Assembly: GCF_020532675.1 (NCBI RefSeq)
Contig: NZ_JAJAVE010000001.1
Location: forward strand, 248,001 to 312,000
Length of the DNA: 64,000 nt
Direction: 5' to 3'
DNA from: Methylobacillus gramineus
GTDB taxonomy: Bacteria > Pseudomonadota > Gammaproteobacteria > Burkholderiales > Methylophilaceae
The position numbers were made by a program, and so were the translations under genes. The notes beneath the pieces were generated by a model. It had not been told where the DNA came from. It ran no database searches and saw only the letters and a list, made by a program, of their open reading frames with translations. This document shows, piece after piece, positions 45,061-54,718 of this stretch. Numbering within the stretch: the stretch's first letter is position 1; each line of letters opens with the position of its first letter.

Positions 45061-45432
45061 TTACCTTTTTAAGCAACGGCGATCCCAATAACTATCAAAT
45101 TGATTCCTTTTGAATTCCTCTACTTCTAGAATTGGATCAGAAGGTTCTATCCACACCGAATTAAAACGTTCAGTTTCTGTATCGTAAACCTTGATGAAGC
45201 GAACCCATTCCGAGTTCGCTGTCCTGCGAATCTCACCACAGAGGTTAAGGCTATCGCTGAACTCAGTCACAATCGTCACCCTGAATTCCATGTTTTCACG
45301 GCTGGATTGCCCTTTCAGGATATCCTGCTTGGCATCTTCCTCGAATATTTTTTTATCCGAATACGAGTTTGCATGGGCTTGGCATTGAAATACCATCATC
45401 CATGCCGACAAGGCAATTGCGAACAACTTCAT
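45061..45432 (-). CDS. Small secreted protein of unknown function
   Basis: From the ATG at 45432, which follows AGGAAAAT, the product has 123 residues with a clear signal peptide (MKLFAIALSAWMMVFQCQAH, cleavage near QAHA). The mature part is charged and contains two cysteines (LCGEIRR and the C-terminal RRCLKR) that could pair. I do not recognise a domain. It follows mxaL after a 158-base gap, in the place where mxaD lies in other methylotroph clusters, but it does not look like MxaD. A good terminator follows it. Confidence 0.7.
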   Translation of the reverse strand: MKLFAIALSAWMMVFQCQAHANSYSDKKIFEEDAKQDILKGQSSRENMEFRVTIVTEFSDSLNLCGEIRRTANSEWVRFIKVYDTETERFNSVWIEPSDPILEVEEFKRNQFDSYWDRRCLKR

Positions 45433-45590
45433 ACTATTTTCCTGACGATACATAGGGCTGGGATTGTAATGCATGGATGAGCTTGGTTGGTTTTATTCAA
45501 CTTTCCATTGACGAATAGTCCGCCTGGGTCGCAATCACCAACAGGCTTGGAAACAATTCCCTTATTCGACCCAGCCCAAGAGTTATATGG

Positions 45591-46574
45591 CTAGTTGACT
45601 GTTTTTCGACTCAAGATTCGCCTGACTAATTTACTCAGGCGTTGTGGCGCATACGAGCTGAGCACTAGCAAGCCGGAAACCAGTACCAGCAGCCAGTCTA
45701 TCTGCATGGGTGAAAAATCACGTTTGCTTGGTTTAAGGTCGCTCATCGCGGACTTCACATTCATCATGCTTTCACCATTGATATAAGTTGCACCGATTTC
45801 CTTGCTTAGCTTGAGCAGGTACTCCTCATCCAGCGTGGACTGATATCTGTCATTTTCCGTGCTGGCAGTGCCATCATCCCGGTTGCCGAAGTTCTGCTGC
45901 GAGATTTGTGCAATGCCGGGTTGCATGGTGAAGTTCTCGGCAGACCAATAGCCAATGACTTTGTTGCTTTCATCCAGCTTGGGAATAGGCTTGGCATCTT
46001 TGCTGCCTATGCCCACAATCAACCAGCCATTGCCACCCTGGAAGTTGCTGAGATCGCGGGTGTTGAAGGCATGCAGACGCGGCGCTTCTTCCCCGTCAGT
46101 AAAGAATATCGGCTGGGTTGGTTCCGGCATGGTGCGTAATAACCGGCTGAGTGAGTCTGTGCCTTCTCGCAGGCGGCTATTGCCAGACCACGCCTGGCGC
46201 CATTCAGTCCGTGCAATCGTGTCCTGGATGGCAGCATAATTGGCACAGACCTCAATCGGGGTATAGAGCGCGGCCACGCTTAGCCCAGAAAAGAAAGTCA
46301 GGCTGACCCGGCTACCGCACGGCATGCCGGCCACCAGATCATGCATCATGTGTTTGGTGTATTCCAGCCGTGTGACTTCCTTGCCGCGCCAGAACATGCC
46401 CTTGGTATTCATGCTCTGGCTGATATCAACGACCAGCATGTAACTGTAGATATTTCGTGGCATCGGTACCGTGGGCTTGAACGCAGCTGCCACCAGCAGC
46501 AACAGCGCAATTGCGAGCAGTGCGGTATCGCGATGGAAGTACCGACGCAGTAATGAAAACATGCGCTTGAACAT
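45591..46574 (-). CDS. mxaL: MxaL-like von Willebrand A domain protein of the methanol oxidation accessory operon
   Basis: The 327-residue protein has an N-terminal membrane segment (about 18-35), a von Willebrand A domain with the metal site DISQS near residue 50, and a C-terminal membrane segment (about 296-312). In methylotrophs MxaL works with MxaA, MxaC and MxaK in calcium insertion and maturation of the periplasmic PQQ methanol dehydrogenase; this is family knowledge. It is the last of six clustered mxa genes here, eight bases after mxaK. mxaD does not follow. Confidence 0.82.
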   Translation of the reverse strand: MFKRMFSLLRRYFHRDTALLAIALLLLVAAAFKPTVPMPRNIYSYMLVVDISQSMNTKGMFWRGKEVTRLEYTKHMMHDLVAGMPCGSRVSLTFFSGLSVAALYTPIEVCANYAAIQDTIARTEWRQAWSGNSRLREGTDSLSRLLRTMPEPTQPIFFTDGEEAPRLHAFNTRDLSNFQGGNGWLIVGIGSKDAKPIPKLDESNKVIGYWSAENFTMQPGIAQISQQNFGNRDDGTASTENDRYQSTLDEEYLLKLSKEIGATYINGESMMNVKSAMSDLKPSKRDFSPMQIDWLLVLVSGLLVLSSYAPQRLSKLVRRILSRKTVN

Positions 46575-46582
46575 ATCGGCCT

Positions 46583-47119
46583 TTAAGGTAAACCTACAGG
46601 GATATTGCCCATGATGAGGCCTGGTGAGTCAGATTCGCCTACGCCTGGAGTCGGGGTTGCCGGCAACATGCTCAATACGCGGTCAAGATTATGTTTGGCA
46701 TCCCAAAAGGTGTGATCCAAGCGCAACGATTGCTCATAAGCTGTCCGTGCCTGATTGAGCAAATATTCTGTTTCGTCTCGCACGGTGATGTCTCGTCCAT
46801 TCACCGCCAGGCCGCGTAAAAAGAAAATGTTACCGGTGTTGAATTGCACCGCTGATTTTTGGGTATCAGATCCTTGTTCGAGTAACTGGCCGAATAGCTG
46901 AGTGGCTTCCTGAAAACGACCATTCTGGGCCTGCCAGTACGCAACAGCAAATTTGGCCTCATAAGATTGCTTGTGGCTGGTGGGTGTTTTGCCTTCCTTG
47001 ATTGCCTGGTTGAATTGGCGGATTTCCTGAATTTCATTTACCTGCCATATCGCGATGGCAGCAGATATCACGGCGACTCCCGCCAGTATCAAGGTCAGTT
47101 TTTTTGCGCTTAATGCCAT
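46583..47119 (-). CDS. mxaK: MxaK-like protein
   Basis: The 178-residue protein has one N-terminal membrane segment (about 8-26) and a helical, TPR-like soluble part (YEAKFAVAYWQAQNGRFQEA). Sequence motifs are weak, so its identity rests mainly on its place between the two VWA proteins MxaC and MxaL, as in known mxa clusters. It overlaps mxaC by ten bases. A periplasmic scaffold role in methanol dehydrogenase maturation is likely. Confidence 0.75.
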   Translation of the reverse strand: MALSAKKLTLILAGVAVISAAIAIWQVNEIQEIRQFNQAIKEGKTPTSHKQSYEAKFAVAYWQAQNGRFQEATQLFGQLLEQGSDTQKSAVQFNTGNIFFLRGLAVNGRDITVRDETEYLLNQARTAYEQSLRLDHTFWDAKHNLDRVLSMLPATPTPGVGESDSPGLIMGNIPVGLP

Positions 47120-48090
47120 GTTCTTACCTCAATGAATTTTGCCGCCAGCAACAAGGCCAGCAGACATGCGGCCAGGGCATAGCAATAAGGAGAGTAGTCA
47201 CGCCCAGGGATTTCTTCCATGTAGCGGATGGGTTTCTTTTCCTTGCGGTTGATATCTTCTATCGCTGCTGCCAATGACTTGGGATCTTCAGCTTCATACG
47301 CCTGATAGCCGGTGTTCAGGGTTTTGAAGAACTCATTCAGTTCAATCGATGGTGGCAGTGGCTTGTCTTCAGGAGGTTTGAAGCTGGTATCAAAAATACT
47401 GATCGCCCCTGGTTGACGCAGCACTATCCAATATAGGGTGACATTCATACGCTCCAGCCAGTCACGGACTTTTTGCTGAATATTGGCGCCAATACGACCA
47501 CCGCCATCGGATAGCAGAATGATGGCGCGTGAACCTGAGTCTGGTGTCTTGTCGAATTGTGCCAGGCCACTGGTGAGACCACTGCCAATATTGGTTTGGA
47601 ACAGGGCTGCACCGCCTGCTGCACGGATGGCCGCCAGAATGGCATCACGATTGTCATTGAGCGGAAGTGCATGGATGGCCGAGTTGCTGAAAGTGACCAT
47701 GCCGAACATATCGTTAGTCCGCTCCTTTACAAAACGGGTGATCAATCGCTCAGCCGCACCGGCTTTTGATTCTCCAGCCACACCGCTGGACTCAGCCCCT
47801 GAGAATGGGTCATCCATGCTGGCGCTGCGATCTATGATCAAGACCAGTTGTGCCCCTTGGCCGATGCGCTCTATGTATTGGGCATCAGTAACAGGCCCAG
47901 CTACGCCCAGCGTCATGAAGAATAATGCCAGGGCTGCCAGTATCTTGAGCAGCAGGCCGAGCAGGTCGGACAGGCGGTCACGTGGCAACAGGCCCAGCCA
48001 GGAGTAGCTGCGACTATGCTGACGTTCCAGCAACAGCGGTATGAGTGATAAAGGCAATAAAAACAGTAGCCACAGGTGTACGAAGCTCAC
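47110..48090 (-). CDS. mxaC: MxaC-like von Willebrand A domain protein
   Basis: The 326-residue protein has membrane segments at about 5-20 and 50-68, a VWA domain with a DRSAS metal site near residue 90, and a C-terminal membrane segment (about 303-320). This BatA-like layout is that of MxaC. It starts directly after the mxaA stop codon and overlaps mxaK, so translation is coupled. The function in methanol dehydrogenase maturation is taken from the family. Confidence 0.84.
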   Translation of the reverse strand: MSFVHLWLLFLLPLSLIPLLLERQHSRSYSWLGLLPRDRLSDLLGLLLKILAALALFFMTLGVAGPVTDAQYIERIGQGAQLVLIIDRSASMDDPFSGAESSGVAGESKAGAAERLITRFVKERTNDMFGMVTFSNSAIHALPLNDNRDAILAAIRAAGGAALFQTNIGSGLTSGLAQFDKTPDSGSRAIILLSDGGGRIGANIQQKVRDWLERMNVTLYWIVLRQPGAISIFDTSFKPPEDKPLPPSIELNEFFKTLNTGYQAYEAEDPKSLAAAIEDINRKEKKPIRYMEEIPGRDYSPYCYALAACLLALLLAAKFIEVRTWH

Positions 48091-49041
48091 TTACTTCAAT
48101 CCTCTTTCACAGTCACGGCAGCGGCGGCTGAACTTGCGTAACCAGATAGGCGGCGGATCCTGAATAGCGCTGGGAGTAGATGCATCAAAAAACACGGCGC
48201 GGGACAGCAGGAAAAATTGCTCGATTTCCTCTCTGATAGGCGAAAATCCGGGTTTCTGGCTGATGAATTCACTGGCAGTAAATACGCTTTGTCCACTGCT
48301 TTGGTTGAAGGCTTGGTGTAGGCTGCTAATGGCTGACTTGATGCCATGATCGTCATCGCTGGATTTGCGGACCTTGCGATTGGCCTTGGCAAATGGCCCG
48401 CCCATGCGTGGCAACCAGGAACGATTGCCCAATATGTAGAGCAGTCCTAGCAGGGAGAAGCTGAGTACCCCGATCGCGGTATTCAGGGCCTGGCGATGTA
48501 CGCTGTCATCCAGCAGTAGCGGGCCGCGCAGCTGGCTCATGTCTTTTTCTATCTTGACCGAGCCATACACGGCCAGGGGAGAAATGCGGAAACTCCAGCT
48601 CGGGATACGCACGCGGAACAGTTTTCCATTGCCGGCAAACTTGACGAACTCAGGTGGCAAGGCCGCTGGCTTGGCGACAATGCTGGAGCTGAATACCTGG
48701 TAATTGAGCACAAGTGTGTAGATGTTAAAGCCACCACGATGGCTTTCACTCATCTTGCTGGAATAAATCTCAATGCCTTGATCCTTGTTGCGGTATTTTT
48801 TCTGGTTGCCCACCAATGGCAATGAGGTGGGTAGCAAGTGGTAGGTGTCCGCAACCTTGAGGGTGATGGTGCGCTGCAACACATCTCCCACGTGATAGCC
48901 TACTTCGCGTTCCGGGTTGCTTTCTGTAATTTCGACTGGCGGATCATCCTTGCTGATGGCGGGTTCTGCAGCCCACGCCAGTGACAGGGAGCTTAGCAAG
49001 AGCTGGGAAAGCACAATAATAGTGGATAGTTTCATGGTCAT
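48091..49041 (-). CDS. mxaA: MxaA-like calcium-insertion protein
   Basis: The 316-residue protein has a signal peptide (to about residue 25), a periplasmic domain (about 30-190), one membrane segment (about 193-212) and a cytoplasmic tail with FFLLSRAVFFDAS. This is the MxaA arrangement; mutants in other methylotrophs make calcium-free, inactive methanol dehydrogenase. The ATG overlaps the mxaS stop codon (ATGA). The tail has a C-terminal cysteine pair (RRCRDCERG) that may bind metal. Confidence 0.82.
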   Translation of the reverse strand: MTMKLSTIIVLSQLLLSSLSLAWAAEPAISKDDPPVEITESNPEREVGYHVGDVLQRTITLKVADTYHLLPTSLPLVGNQKKYRNKDQGIEIYSSKMSESHRGGFNIYTLVLNYQVFSSSIVAKPAALPPEFVKFAGNGKLFRVRIPSWSFRISPLAVYGSVKIEKDMSQLRGPLLLDDSVHRQALNTAIGVLSFSLLGLLYILGNRSWLPRMGGPFAKANRKVRKSSDDDHGIKSAISSLHQAFNQSSGQSVFTASEFISQKPGFSPIREEIEQFFLLSRAVFFDASTPSAIQDPPPIWLRKFSRRCRDCERGLK

Positions 49042-49901
49042 GCCGTCACAAACTGGTAGAAGTATTCGGTCAGGGCATCGGCATCAAAGCCTTGCTCAAT
49101 AAAGAACGGCGGCAGATCGTAACGCATGAATAATGCAGTTAATGCAGCGTGTCGTTCGGCAAATGCGGCTTGAATGCGGGCATGAGTCCCTTTACGCAAT
49201 AACAGCGTGCGTTTCTCGCCGGTTTCACTGTCTGTGACATGGGTCAAGCCGAACTCTGGCATGGCTTTGTACTCGGCTGCATCCCACAGCACGATGGGCA
49301 CCACATGATGGCGTTGCATGAGTATCAGCGCCTCTTCTATGATCTCCAGTGGCATGTGGAAGTCAGATACCAGCAAGACCAGGGAACGTTCCCGTGGCAA
49401 GTGTTGGGCAACGTCGAGCAAGCCATTGCCATCGACATGAGCCGGGCGATAGTGCTGCAATTGATCTGCCAGGGCATACGCTGCCTGTACCCGTACGCTG
49501 GGCAGACTGATCCAGTCTTCTCGTACGACATGATCAAACCCGATAAAGCCAAAGGGGTCATTGATCCTGGAGGCGGATTGCGCAGCAGAGGCAGTAATTT
49601 CTGCGGCTGTTTTCAGCTTGTTGGTATGGCCGGAAAATCCCATGGAGCCTGACAGGTCACACGCCACAAAGATGGGCGTAGCGCTACGCTGGTTGTAGAT
49701 ACGGACAAATACCTGTTCCATGGGGTCACGCAGGCTCAGGCGCAGGTCGATGCGACGAGGATCGGGATAGGCAATCAAGGGCGCATGGCCAACAAAGTCC
49801 ATCCCCAGTCCACGCTGCGCACTGACATGGCGGCCAGGATGGCGGCCACGGGAGCGCCACCCCACCTGGTAGGTAAATTCTTTTGCGAGTTCAGGCACCA
49901 T
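49038..49901 (-). CDS. mxaS: MxaS-like DUF58 protein
   Basis: The 287-residue protein has the DUF58/VWA layout with a DLSGS metal site near residue 80 and SLVLLVSDFHMPL later. In MoxR-type systems such proteins partner with the AAA ATPase encoded upstream. It lies 15 bases after mxaR and overlaps mxaA by four. The RSRGRHPGRH segment near the N-terminus is basic and conserved in the family. No membrane segment is seen. Confidence 0.83.
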   Translation of the reverse strand: MVPELAKEFTYQVGWRSRGRHPGRHVSAQRGLGMDFVGHAPLIAYPDPRRIDLRLSLRDPMEQVFVRIYNQRSATPIFVACDLSGSMGFSGHTNKLKTAAEITASAAQSASRINDPFGFIGFDHVVREDWISLPSVRVQAAYALADQLQHYRPAHVDGNGLLDVAQHLPRERSLVLLVSDFHMPLEIIEEALILMQRHHVVPIVLWDAAEYKAMPEFGLTHVTDSETGEKRTLLLRKGTHARIQAAFAERHAALTALFMRYDLPPFFIEQGFDADALTEYFYQFVTA

Positions 49902-49916
49902 GGTTCCAGCCCTGCT

Positions 49917-50933
49917 TTATGGTGCGGTAATGGAGCGGATGAGCTGATTCAGCAGTTCACGAGCGATTTCGCTACGGCGCATTTCATAGATCGGGCTGAA
50001 TACCAGCCGATGGGCGATGGTTTCATGGAAGACCGCATGAATATCTTCAGGAACTACGGCATCCCGATTATTCAACCATGCATTCACACGGGCCGCCCGC
50101 ATCATCATGGCGATTCCGCGTGGACTGGCACCAGCCAACACCAGGCGCTTGATGTCCACCCCTTCGATCTTGATGCCATATTTGGCCGGGGTGAGCGTGG
50201 CCAGCCAGAGGTCAAGCGCATAGCGGCGCAATGTCGGACTCGCTTGTACGCTGGATTGAATCAACTCTGCAATCTGGTTCAGTTGGTCAAACTGCAGGAT
50301 ATCGGTACTGACATGGCTGACCAGCGCATCCACATCATGGAAGCGCGTGTCAAAAATCAGCGATTCCATGATGTCGGCATCATTCGGCACCAGAATCGGT
50401 ATTTCCATCATAAAACGGTCACGTGCAGCTGATGGAATCTCGAAAGTTTCTTCTTTTTCCACCTGGTTGCGATCGGCAAATACCAGCATATGCGGAAAAT
50501 GATGCTCGCGATTGAACGCAGACAGTGTGCGTTCCGCCATCACCCGCAGCAGCAAGGAGTGCACTTGTGGTCGAGCACGATTGATTTCGTTAAAGAAAAA
50601 TACGGATAGGTTGGTGCCGTGAGATAATAGTGGCCCAGGGCTGACGTGCGGGCGACCATCGTCACCAAGATAGGTATGGTAAACCAGATCGTTGGGCATC
50701 AAGTCTATGGTGCCTTCTATCCGCTGATAGCCGCCACCGATGCCTCGGGTAAAGGCACGTAACAAGGTGGTTTTGCCGACACCCACGTCGCCTTCAAGTA
50801 ACACATGGCCACGAGCGAAGATGGATGTGGTGATCAGGCGGACGGGGGTTTGCTGACCTACGACGACTTTATTGACTTCATTTTCCAGTTGCAGCGCTTG
50901 TGTGCGCCAATCGGCCAGTTGACGGTCGCTCAT
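49917..50933 (-). CDS. mxaR: MxaR-like MoxR-family AAA ATPase
   Basis: The 338-residue ATPase has Walker A EGDVGVGKTTLLRAF near residue 50, the FFNEINRARPQV Walker B and sensor region near 115, and the lid domain with the SPRGIAMMMRAARV segment. It is the first gene of the mxaRSACKL operon and probably acts as a chaperone with the VWA proteins MxaS, MxaC and MxaL. The structural genes mxaFJGI, which often precede it, are absent: the next gene upstream is fabA, in the opposite direction. Confidence 0.88.
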   Translation of the reverse strand: MSDRQLADWRTQALQLENEVNKVVVGQQTPVRLITTSIFARGHVLLEGDVGVGKTTLLRAFTRGIGGGYQRIEGTIDLMPNDLVYHTYLGDDGRPHVSPGPLLSHGTNLSVFFFNEINRARPQVHSLLLRVMAERTLSAFNREHHFPHMLVFADRNQVEKEETFEIPSAARDRFMMEIPILVPNDADIMESLIFDTRFHDVDALVSHVSTDILQFDQLNQIAELIQSSVQASPTLRRYALDLWLATLTPAKYGIKIEGVDIKRLVLAGASPRGIAMMMRAARVNAWLNNRDAVVPEDIHAVFHETIAHRLVFSPIYEMRRSEIARELLNQLIRSITAP

Positions 50934-51233
50934 TGGTGAATTCCATAAGAAGTAGGGTTGAGGCTGGATGCCGGAATTTTTCCCGTATGGTATGGTTTTT
51001 AATTCATGGTGTAAACAGATCGGTATACCTGTTTTGCTGAAGTAGGCAATTCCACTGCATAAAAGGCTTGTGGCGAAGTTCTTAAAGTAGCTTGTGCTCC
51101 CGTTATAACCCGATGTAGCAGTAGTGATGGCTGGAGTTGATCCATTGTTTTTTTAAATAGTTTCACTGTCTGGGCTTTTGTTAAACAGCATTTCAGGCGA
51201 AAATAGCGAAATTGATAAGTACAGAATAATTAA
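50934..51233. other. Divergent intergenic region between mxaR and fabA
   Basis: This 300-base gap must hold the promoters of the mxa operon and of fabA. The stretch before fabA is AT-rich (51140-51233) and has plausible but not convincing -10 sequences. I see no clear operator for either operon, no RNA gene and no repeat. Confidence 0.5.
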
Positions 51234-51749
51234 ATGCAAAAACAGAATAGTTTTACCTTTGAAGAATTGCTCTCATGCGGGCGTGGCGAGATGTTTGGTC
51301 CAGGCAATGCGCAATTGCCATTGCCCCCCATGTTGATGTTTGACCGGATCGTCTCCATAACAGAGGATGGCGGCAGATATGGAAATGGCCAGATCGTTGC
51401 TGAGCTGGATGTCAGGCCTGATCTTTGGTTTTTTGGCTGTCATTTTGAAGGTGATCCGGTGATGCCGGGCTGTCTGGGTCTGGATGCCATGTGGCAGCTG
51501 GTAGGATTCTACCTTGGCTGGATGGGTGGTCCTGGTCGTGGTCGTGCGCTAGGCTCCGGGGAAGTGAAATTTTCTGGTCAGGTGTTGCCTAGCGGTAAGC
51601 TGATTACTTATAAGATCGACTTGAAGCGTGTCATCATGCGTAAGTTGGTCATGGGTATTGCAGATGCCCGCATGGAAATTGATGGTCGCGAGATTTACGC
51701 AGCCAATGATTTGCGTGTTGGTCTGTTTACACGCACCGATAATTTCTAG
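51234..51749 (+). CDS. fabA: 3-hydroxydecanoyl-ACP dehydratase/isomerase
   Basis: FabA introduces the cis double bond of anaerobic unsaturated fatty acid synthesis. The 171-residue protein has the active-site histidine in [24 protein letters not shown] and the [13 protein letters not shown] segment. Length matches E. coli FabA. The ATG follows a weak AT-rich leader. fabB starts 80 bases after the stop, the usual fabAB pair. Confidence 0.97.
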   Translation: MQKQNSFTFEELLSCGRGEMFGPGNAQLPLPPMLMFDRIVSITEDGGRYGNGQIVAELDVRPDLWFFGCHFEGDPVMPGCLGLDAMWQLVGFYLGWMGGPGRGRALGSGEVKFSGQVLPSGKLITYKIDLKRVIMRKLVMGIADARMEIDGREIYAANDLRVGLFTRTDNF

Positions 51750-51829
51750 TCGTGTTTAGCAGGGCATAAGGTCCTGCGGCGATGGTTTAACCGTCGTTGT
51801 ATCAACGAATTAATGTGGGAGAACACGCA

Positions 51830-53059
51830 ATGCGTCGTGTCGTCGTCACCGGGATGGGCATTGTTTCCAGTCTTGGTAACAACAAATCTGAAGTGCTGGA
51901 CAGCCTGCGTGAGGGCCGTTCCGGTATCACGTTCAATCAGGAATATGCAGATCATGGCCTGCGCTCGCACGTCGCGGGCTCAGTCAAGCTGAATGTGCAG
52001 GAGCTCATTGATCGCAAGCTGATGCGGTTTATGGCCAATGGTCATGCCTATGCATGGATTGCCTTGCAAGAGGCGATTGCCGATGCCAGCCTGGGCGAGG
52101 ATCTCGTCTCCAATGTGCGTACCGGCATTATTGTCGGTGGTGGTGGGCCTTCCACTGACAGCATAGAGCAGAGCAATGCTGTGCTGGCAGAGAAAGGTAT
52201 CCGCCGTGTTGGCCCCTATATGGTGACCAAGGCCATGTGCAGCGGTATTGTCGCTACTCTGGCAACGGGTGCCAAGATCAAGGGTGTCAACTACAGTATC
52301 AGTTCCGCCTGCTCTACCAGTGCCCACTGTATTGGTGCCGGTGTCGAGCAAATCCAGCTTGGCAAGCAAGATATCGTGTTTGCTGGTGGTGGTGAAGAAG
52401 AGCACTGGACCTTGTCTTACCTGTTTGATGCCATGGGCGCGATGTCGAGCAAATACAATGACACGCCGGACAAGGCTTCTCGTACCTATGACCAGGCACG
52501 GGATGGCTTCGTGATTTCTGGCGGCGGCGGGATTGTCGTGTTGGAAGAGTATGAGCATGCCAAGGCACGTGGTGCCAAGATATATGCCGAGGTCGTGGGC
52601 TATGGTGCCACCTCTGATGGTTACGACATGGTGGCGCCTAGCGGTGAAGGAGCAGTGCGTTGCATGAAGCTGGCGTTGCAGGGCGTGGATGAGGTGGATT
52701 ACATCAATACTCACGGTACCAGCACGCCAGTAGGCGATACCAAGGAGCTGGAAGCCATCCGTGAAGTATTCGGCAGCGGTACACATGGCAAGGTGCCGGC
52801 GATTGCTTCTACCAAGTCACTATCCGGCCATGCATTGGGTGCTGCGGGTGTGAATGAGGCGATTTATACCCTGCTCATGATGGAAAACAACTTTATCGCA
52901 GCCTCTGCCAATATCGAGACACTGGATCCTGCAGCAGAAGGTTTGCCTATCGTGACCCAGCGCATTGATAACGCCAATATCCAGACCGCACTATCCAACA
53001 GTTTTGGCTTTGGTGGCACCAATGCCACACTGACTTTTTCGCGCAAGAACCTGGCTTAG
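51830..53059 (+). CDS. fabB: 3-oxoacyl-ACP synthase I
   Basis: FabB extends unsaturated acyl chains after FabA. The start at 51830 ([10 protein letters not shown]) follows GGGAGAA and gives 409 residues; an in-frame TTG-type start at 51797 adds eleven implausible residues. The catalytic cysteine is in [10 protein letters not shown], with histidines in [11 protein letters not shown] and [13 protein letters not shown] strong hairpin follows the stop codon. Confidence 0.96.
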   Translation: MRRVVVTGMGIVSSLGNNKSEVLDSLREGRSGITFNQEYADHGLRSHVAGSVKLNVQELIDRKLMRFMANGHAYAWIALQEAIADASLGEDLVSNVRTGIIVGGGGPSTDSIEQSNAVLAEKGIRRVGPYMVTKAMCSGIVATLATGAKIKGVNYSISSACSTSAHCIGAGVEQIQLGKQDIVFAGGGEEEHWTLSYLFDAMGAMSSKYNDTPDKASRTYDQARDGFVISGGGGIVVLEEYEHAKARGAKIYAEVVGYGATSDGYDMVAPSGEGAVRCMKLALQGVDEVDYINTHGTSTPVGDTKELEAIREVFGSGTHGKVPAIASTKSLSGHALGAAGVNEAIYTLLMMENNFIAASANIETLDPAAEGLPIVTQRIDNANIQTALSNSFGFGGTNATLTFSRKNLA

Positions 53060-53064
53060 ACACA

Positions 53065-53089
53065 ACTGCAGGCGACTATCGCCTGCAGT
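53065..53089 (+). terminator. Terminator hairpin after fabB
   Basis: ACTGCAGGCG (53065-53074) and CGCCTGCAGT (53080-53089) form a perfect ten-base stem over five bases, six bases after the fabB stop. The following sequence is pyrimidine-rich but lacks a proper T-run. Confidence 0.6.
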
Positions 53090-53122
53090 CTTCCCGCTTG
53101 GTTTGTTGTCTGCAAGGGTCGC

Positions 53123-54544
53123 ATGAAACTTTACGAAAAACTCGTGCATGATATTGCCGAAGCTATCCGTGCAGGCATACTGGTGCCGGGCGAAAAACTG
53201 CCCTCAATACGTCAAGCCTGCCTGAACCACAAACTCAGTCCCGCCACCATCTTCAAGGCTTACTACGAACTGGAAAACCTGGGCCTGATTCGCGCCCAGC
53301 CCAAGTCTGGATATTACGTCAGCAACCATGTGCTCAAGCCGCTGGCAGCGCACAACACTCCATTGCCTGAACACGACAGCATGGCAGTGGCTGTCAGCGA
53401 TATGGTATTTTCGATTTTGAGTTCCATGAAGGATCCTGCCACCGTTCCCCTGGGTTCTGCATTTCCGTGGCCAGAGCTATTTCCGCTAGAGCGCCTTTCT
53501 CGCTCGCTTGCCCGTGCTACCAAGCATATGGGAGCAGCTGAGATTGTGGAGTCGTTGCCGCCTGGTAACCGCCACCTGCGTAGACAAATTGCCCAGCGAT
53601 ATATCAATACGGGGATCCAGGCTGATGTCGATAGCATCGTGATTACCAACGGCGCGTTTGAAGCCTTGAATCTGTGTCTGGAGGCTGTCACCAAGCCAGG
53701 TGATCTGGTGGCGATAGAATCGCCAGCCTTTTATGGCTGCCTGCAGGCGCTGGAACGCCTGCAACTGAAGGCAGTGGAAATCCCGGTGGATCCGGTGCGT
53801 GGCATGGACCTGGAGTATCTGGAGCAAATGCTGGAAAAATGTCCGATACGGGCCTGCTGGTCCATGACCAGCTTCCAGAATCCCATGGGGGTTTCCATGC
53901 CGCCCGAGCGTAAGCAGGCATTGGTGGCGCTGATCACGCGCTACCGGATCCCGCTGATAGAAGATGATGTGTATGGCGAGCTTTATTTTGGTTTGCAAGC
54001 GCATAAACCAGCCAAGGCGTATGACGCCGAGGGATATGTCATGCATTGCAGTTCATTCTCCAAAACGCTGGCACCTGGTTATCGTGTAGGCTGGACCTTG
54101 CCTGGGCGCTATGAAAAAGAGGTGGAGCGGCTCAAGGTCATTACGTCTCTTTCCACCAGCACCATTGCCCAGGCGGCCATTGCGGATTTCTTGCAACATG
54201 GCGGATATGACCGTCATTTGCGCAAGCTGCGCGCGGGTTTTGAACTGCAGCAGCACCAGTATCTACACCTGGTGGCAAAGCATTTTCCTGAAGAAACCCG
54301 CGTGACGCGCCCCAGTGGAGGCTATTTTTTATGGGTCGCACTGCCTGAGTATGTCGATGCGCTCTTATTGTTTCAGCGTGCCCTGGAGCAGGGTGTCAGT
54401 ATTGCCCCTGGGCCTATTTTTTCTGTCAGGCACCAATGCCGCTATTGCATCAGGCTGAATTACAGCAAGCCTGTTGGGCCAGATATAGACGCGGCATTCA
54501 AAACCCTGGGGCGCTTGATGGCTGCCATGAGGCCAGTAAAGTAA
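53123..54544 (+). CDS. MocR-type regulator: GntR helix-turn-helix fused to an aminotransferase-like domain
   Basis: The 473-residue protein has an N-terminal GntR winged helix (about 1-70: PGEKLPSIRQACLNHKLSPATIFKAYYELE) and a class I aminotransferase-like domain with the PLP lysine in SSFSKTLAPGYRVGW. Such proteins regulate genes in response to PLP or amino compounds (PdxR, GabR, YdcR). Its target is unknown; none of the neighbours is an obvious candidate. It lies after fabB and its terminator, so it is probably transcribed alone. Confidence 0.9.
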   Translation: MKLYEKLVHDIAEAIRAGILVPGEKLPSIRQACLNHKLSPATIFKAYYELENLGLIRAQPKSGYYVSNHVLKPLAAHNTPLPEHDSMAVAVSDMVFSILSSMKDPATVPLGSAFPWPELFPLERLSRSLARATKHMGAAEIVESLPPGNRHLRRQIAQRYINTGIQADVDSIVITNGAFEALNLCLEAVTKPGDLVAIESPAFYGCLQALERLQLKAVEIPVDPVRGMDLEYLEQMLEKCPIRACWSMTSFQNPMGVSMPPERKQALVALITRYRIPLIEDDVYGELYFGLQAHKPAKAYDAEGYVMHCSSFSKTLAPGYRVGWTLPGRYEKEVERLKVITSLSTSTIAQAAIADFLQHGGYDRHLRKLRAGFELQQHQYLHLVAKHFPEETRVTRPSGGYFLWVALPEYVDALLLFQRALEQGVSIAPGPIFSVRHQCRYCIRLNYSKPVGPDIDAAFKTLGRLMAAMRPVK

Positions 54545-54660
54545 GAGCCGATAGCAGCTGGGATTTTCCGCATAACAATGCAGGCATGAGTAAGGCGAGC
54601 AGGGTTGTTTCGTGCTGCGTATCGCTTGCTGCAGTCGGTGGCATTAGAGCGAGTCACAAG

Positions 54661-54690
54661 CCCTGAAGGTTGCCGTTTTGGCTTTCAGGG
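54661..54690. terminator. Hairpin between convergent genes
   Basis: CCCTGAA (54661-54667) and TTCAGGG (54684-54690) are inverted around a 16-base loop, between the MocR-type gene and ccoG, which converge. It may serve either strand. No long T-run is seen. Confidence 0.4.
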
Positions 54691-54718
54691 TTGGTGATTC
54701 CATAGCCTGTTTCAGTAT

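Noticed and set aside
45524-45574. Inverted repeat CTGGGTCG/CGACCCAG after mxaL
   Set aside because: The loop is about 35 bases long and no T-run follows, so it is not a convincing terminator; an operator is possible but unsupported.
51140-51233. Possible FabR/FadR-type operator before fabA
   Set aside because: Only a short ATTTC/GAAAT inverted pair is visible; it does not match a known consensus well enough.
51980-52786. Long minus-strand open frame (268 codons) opposite fabB
   Set aside because: It is a shadow of the fabB coding sequence, without start signals or protein-like domains.
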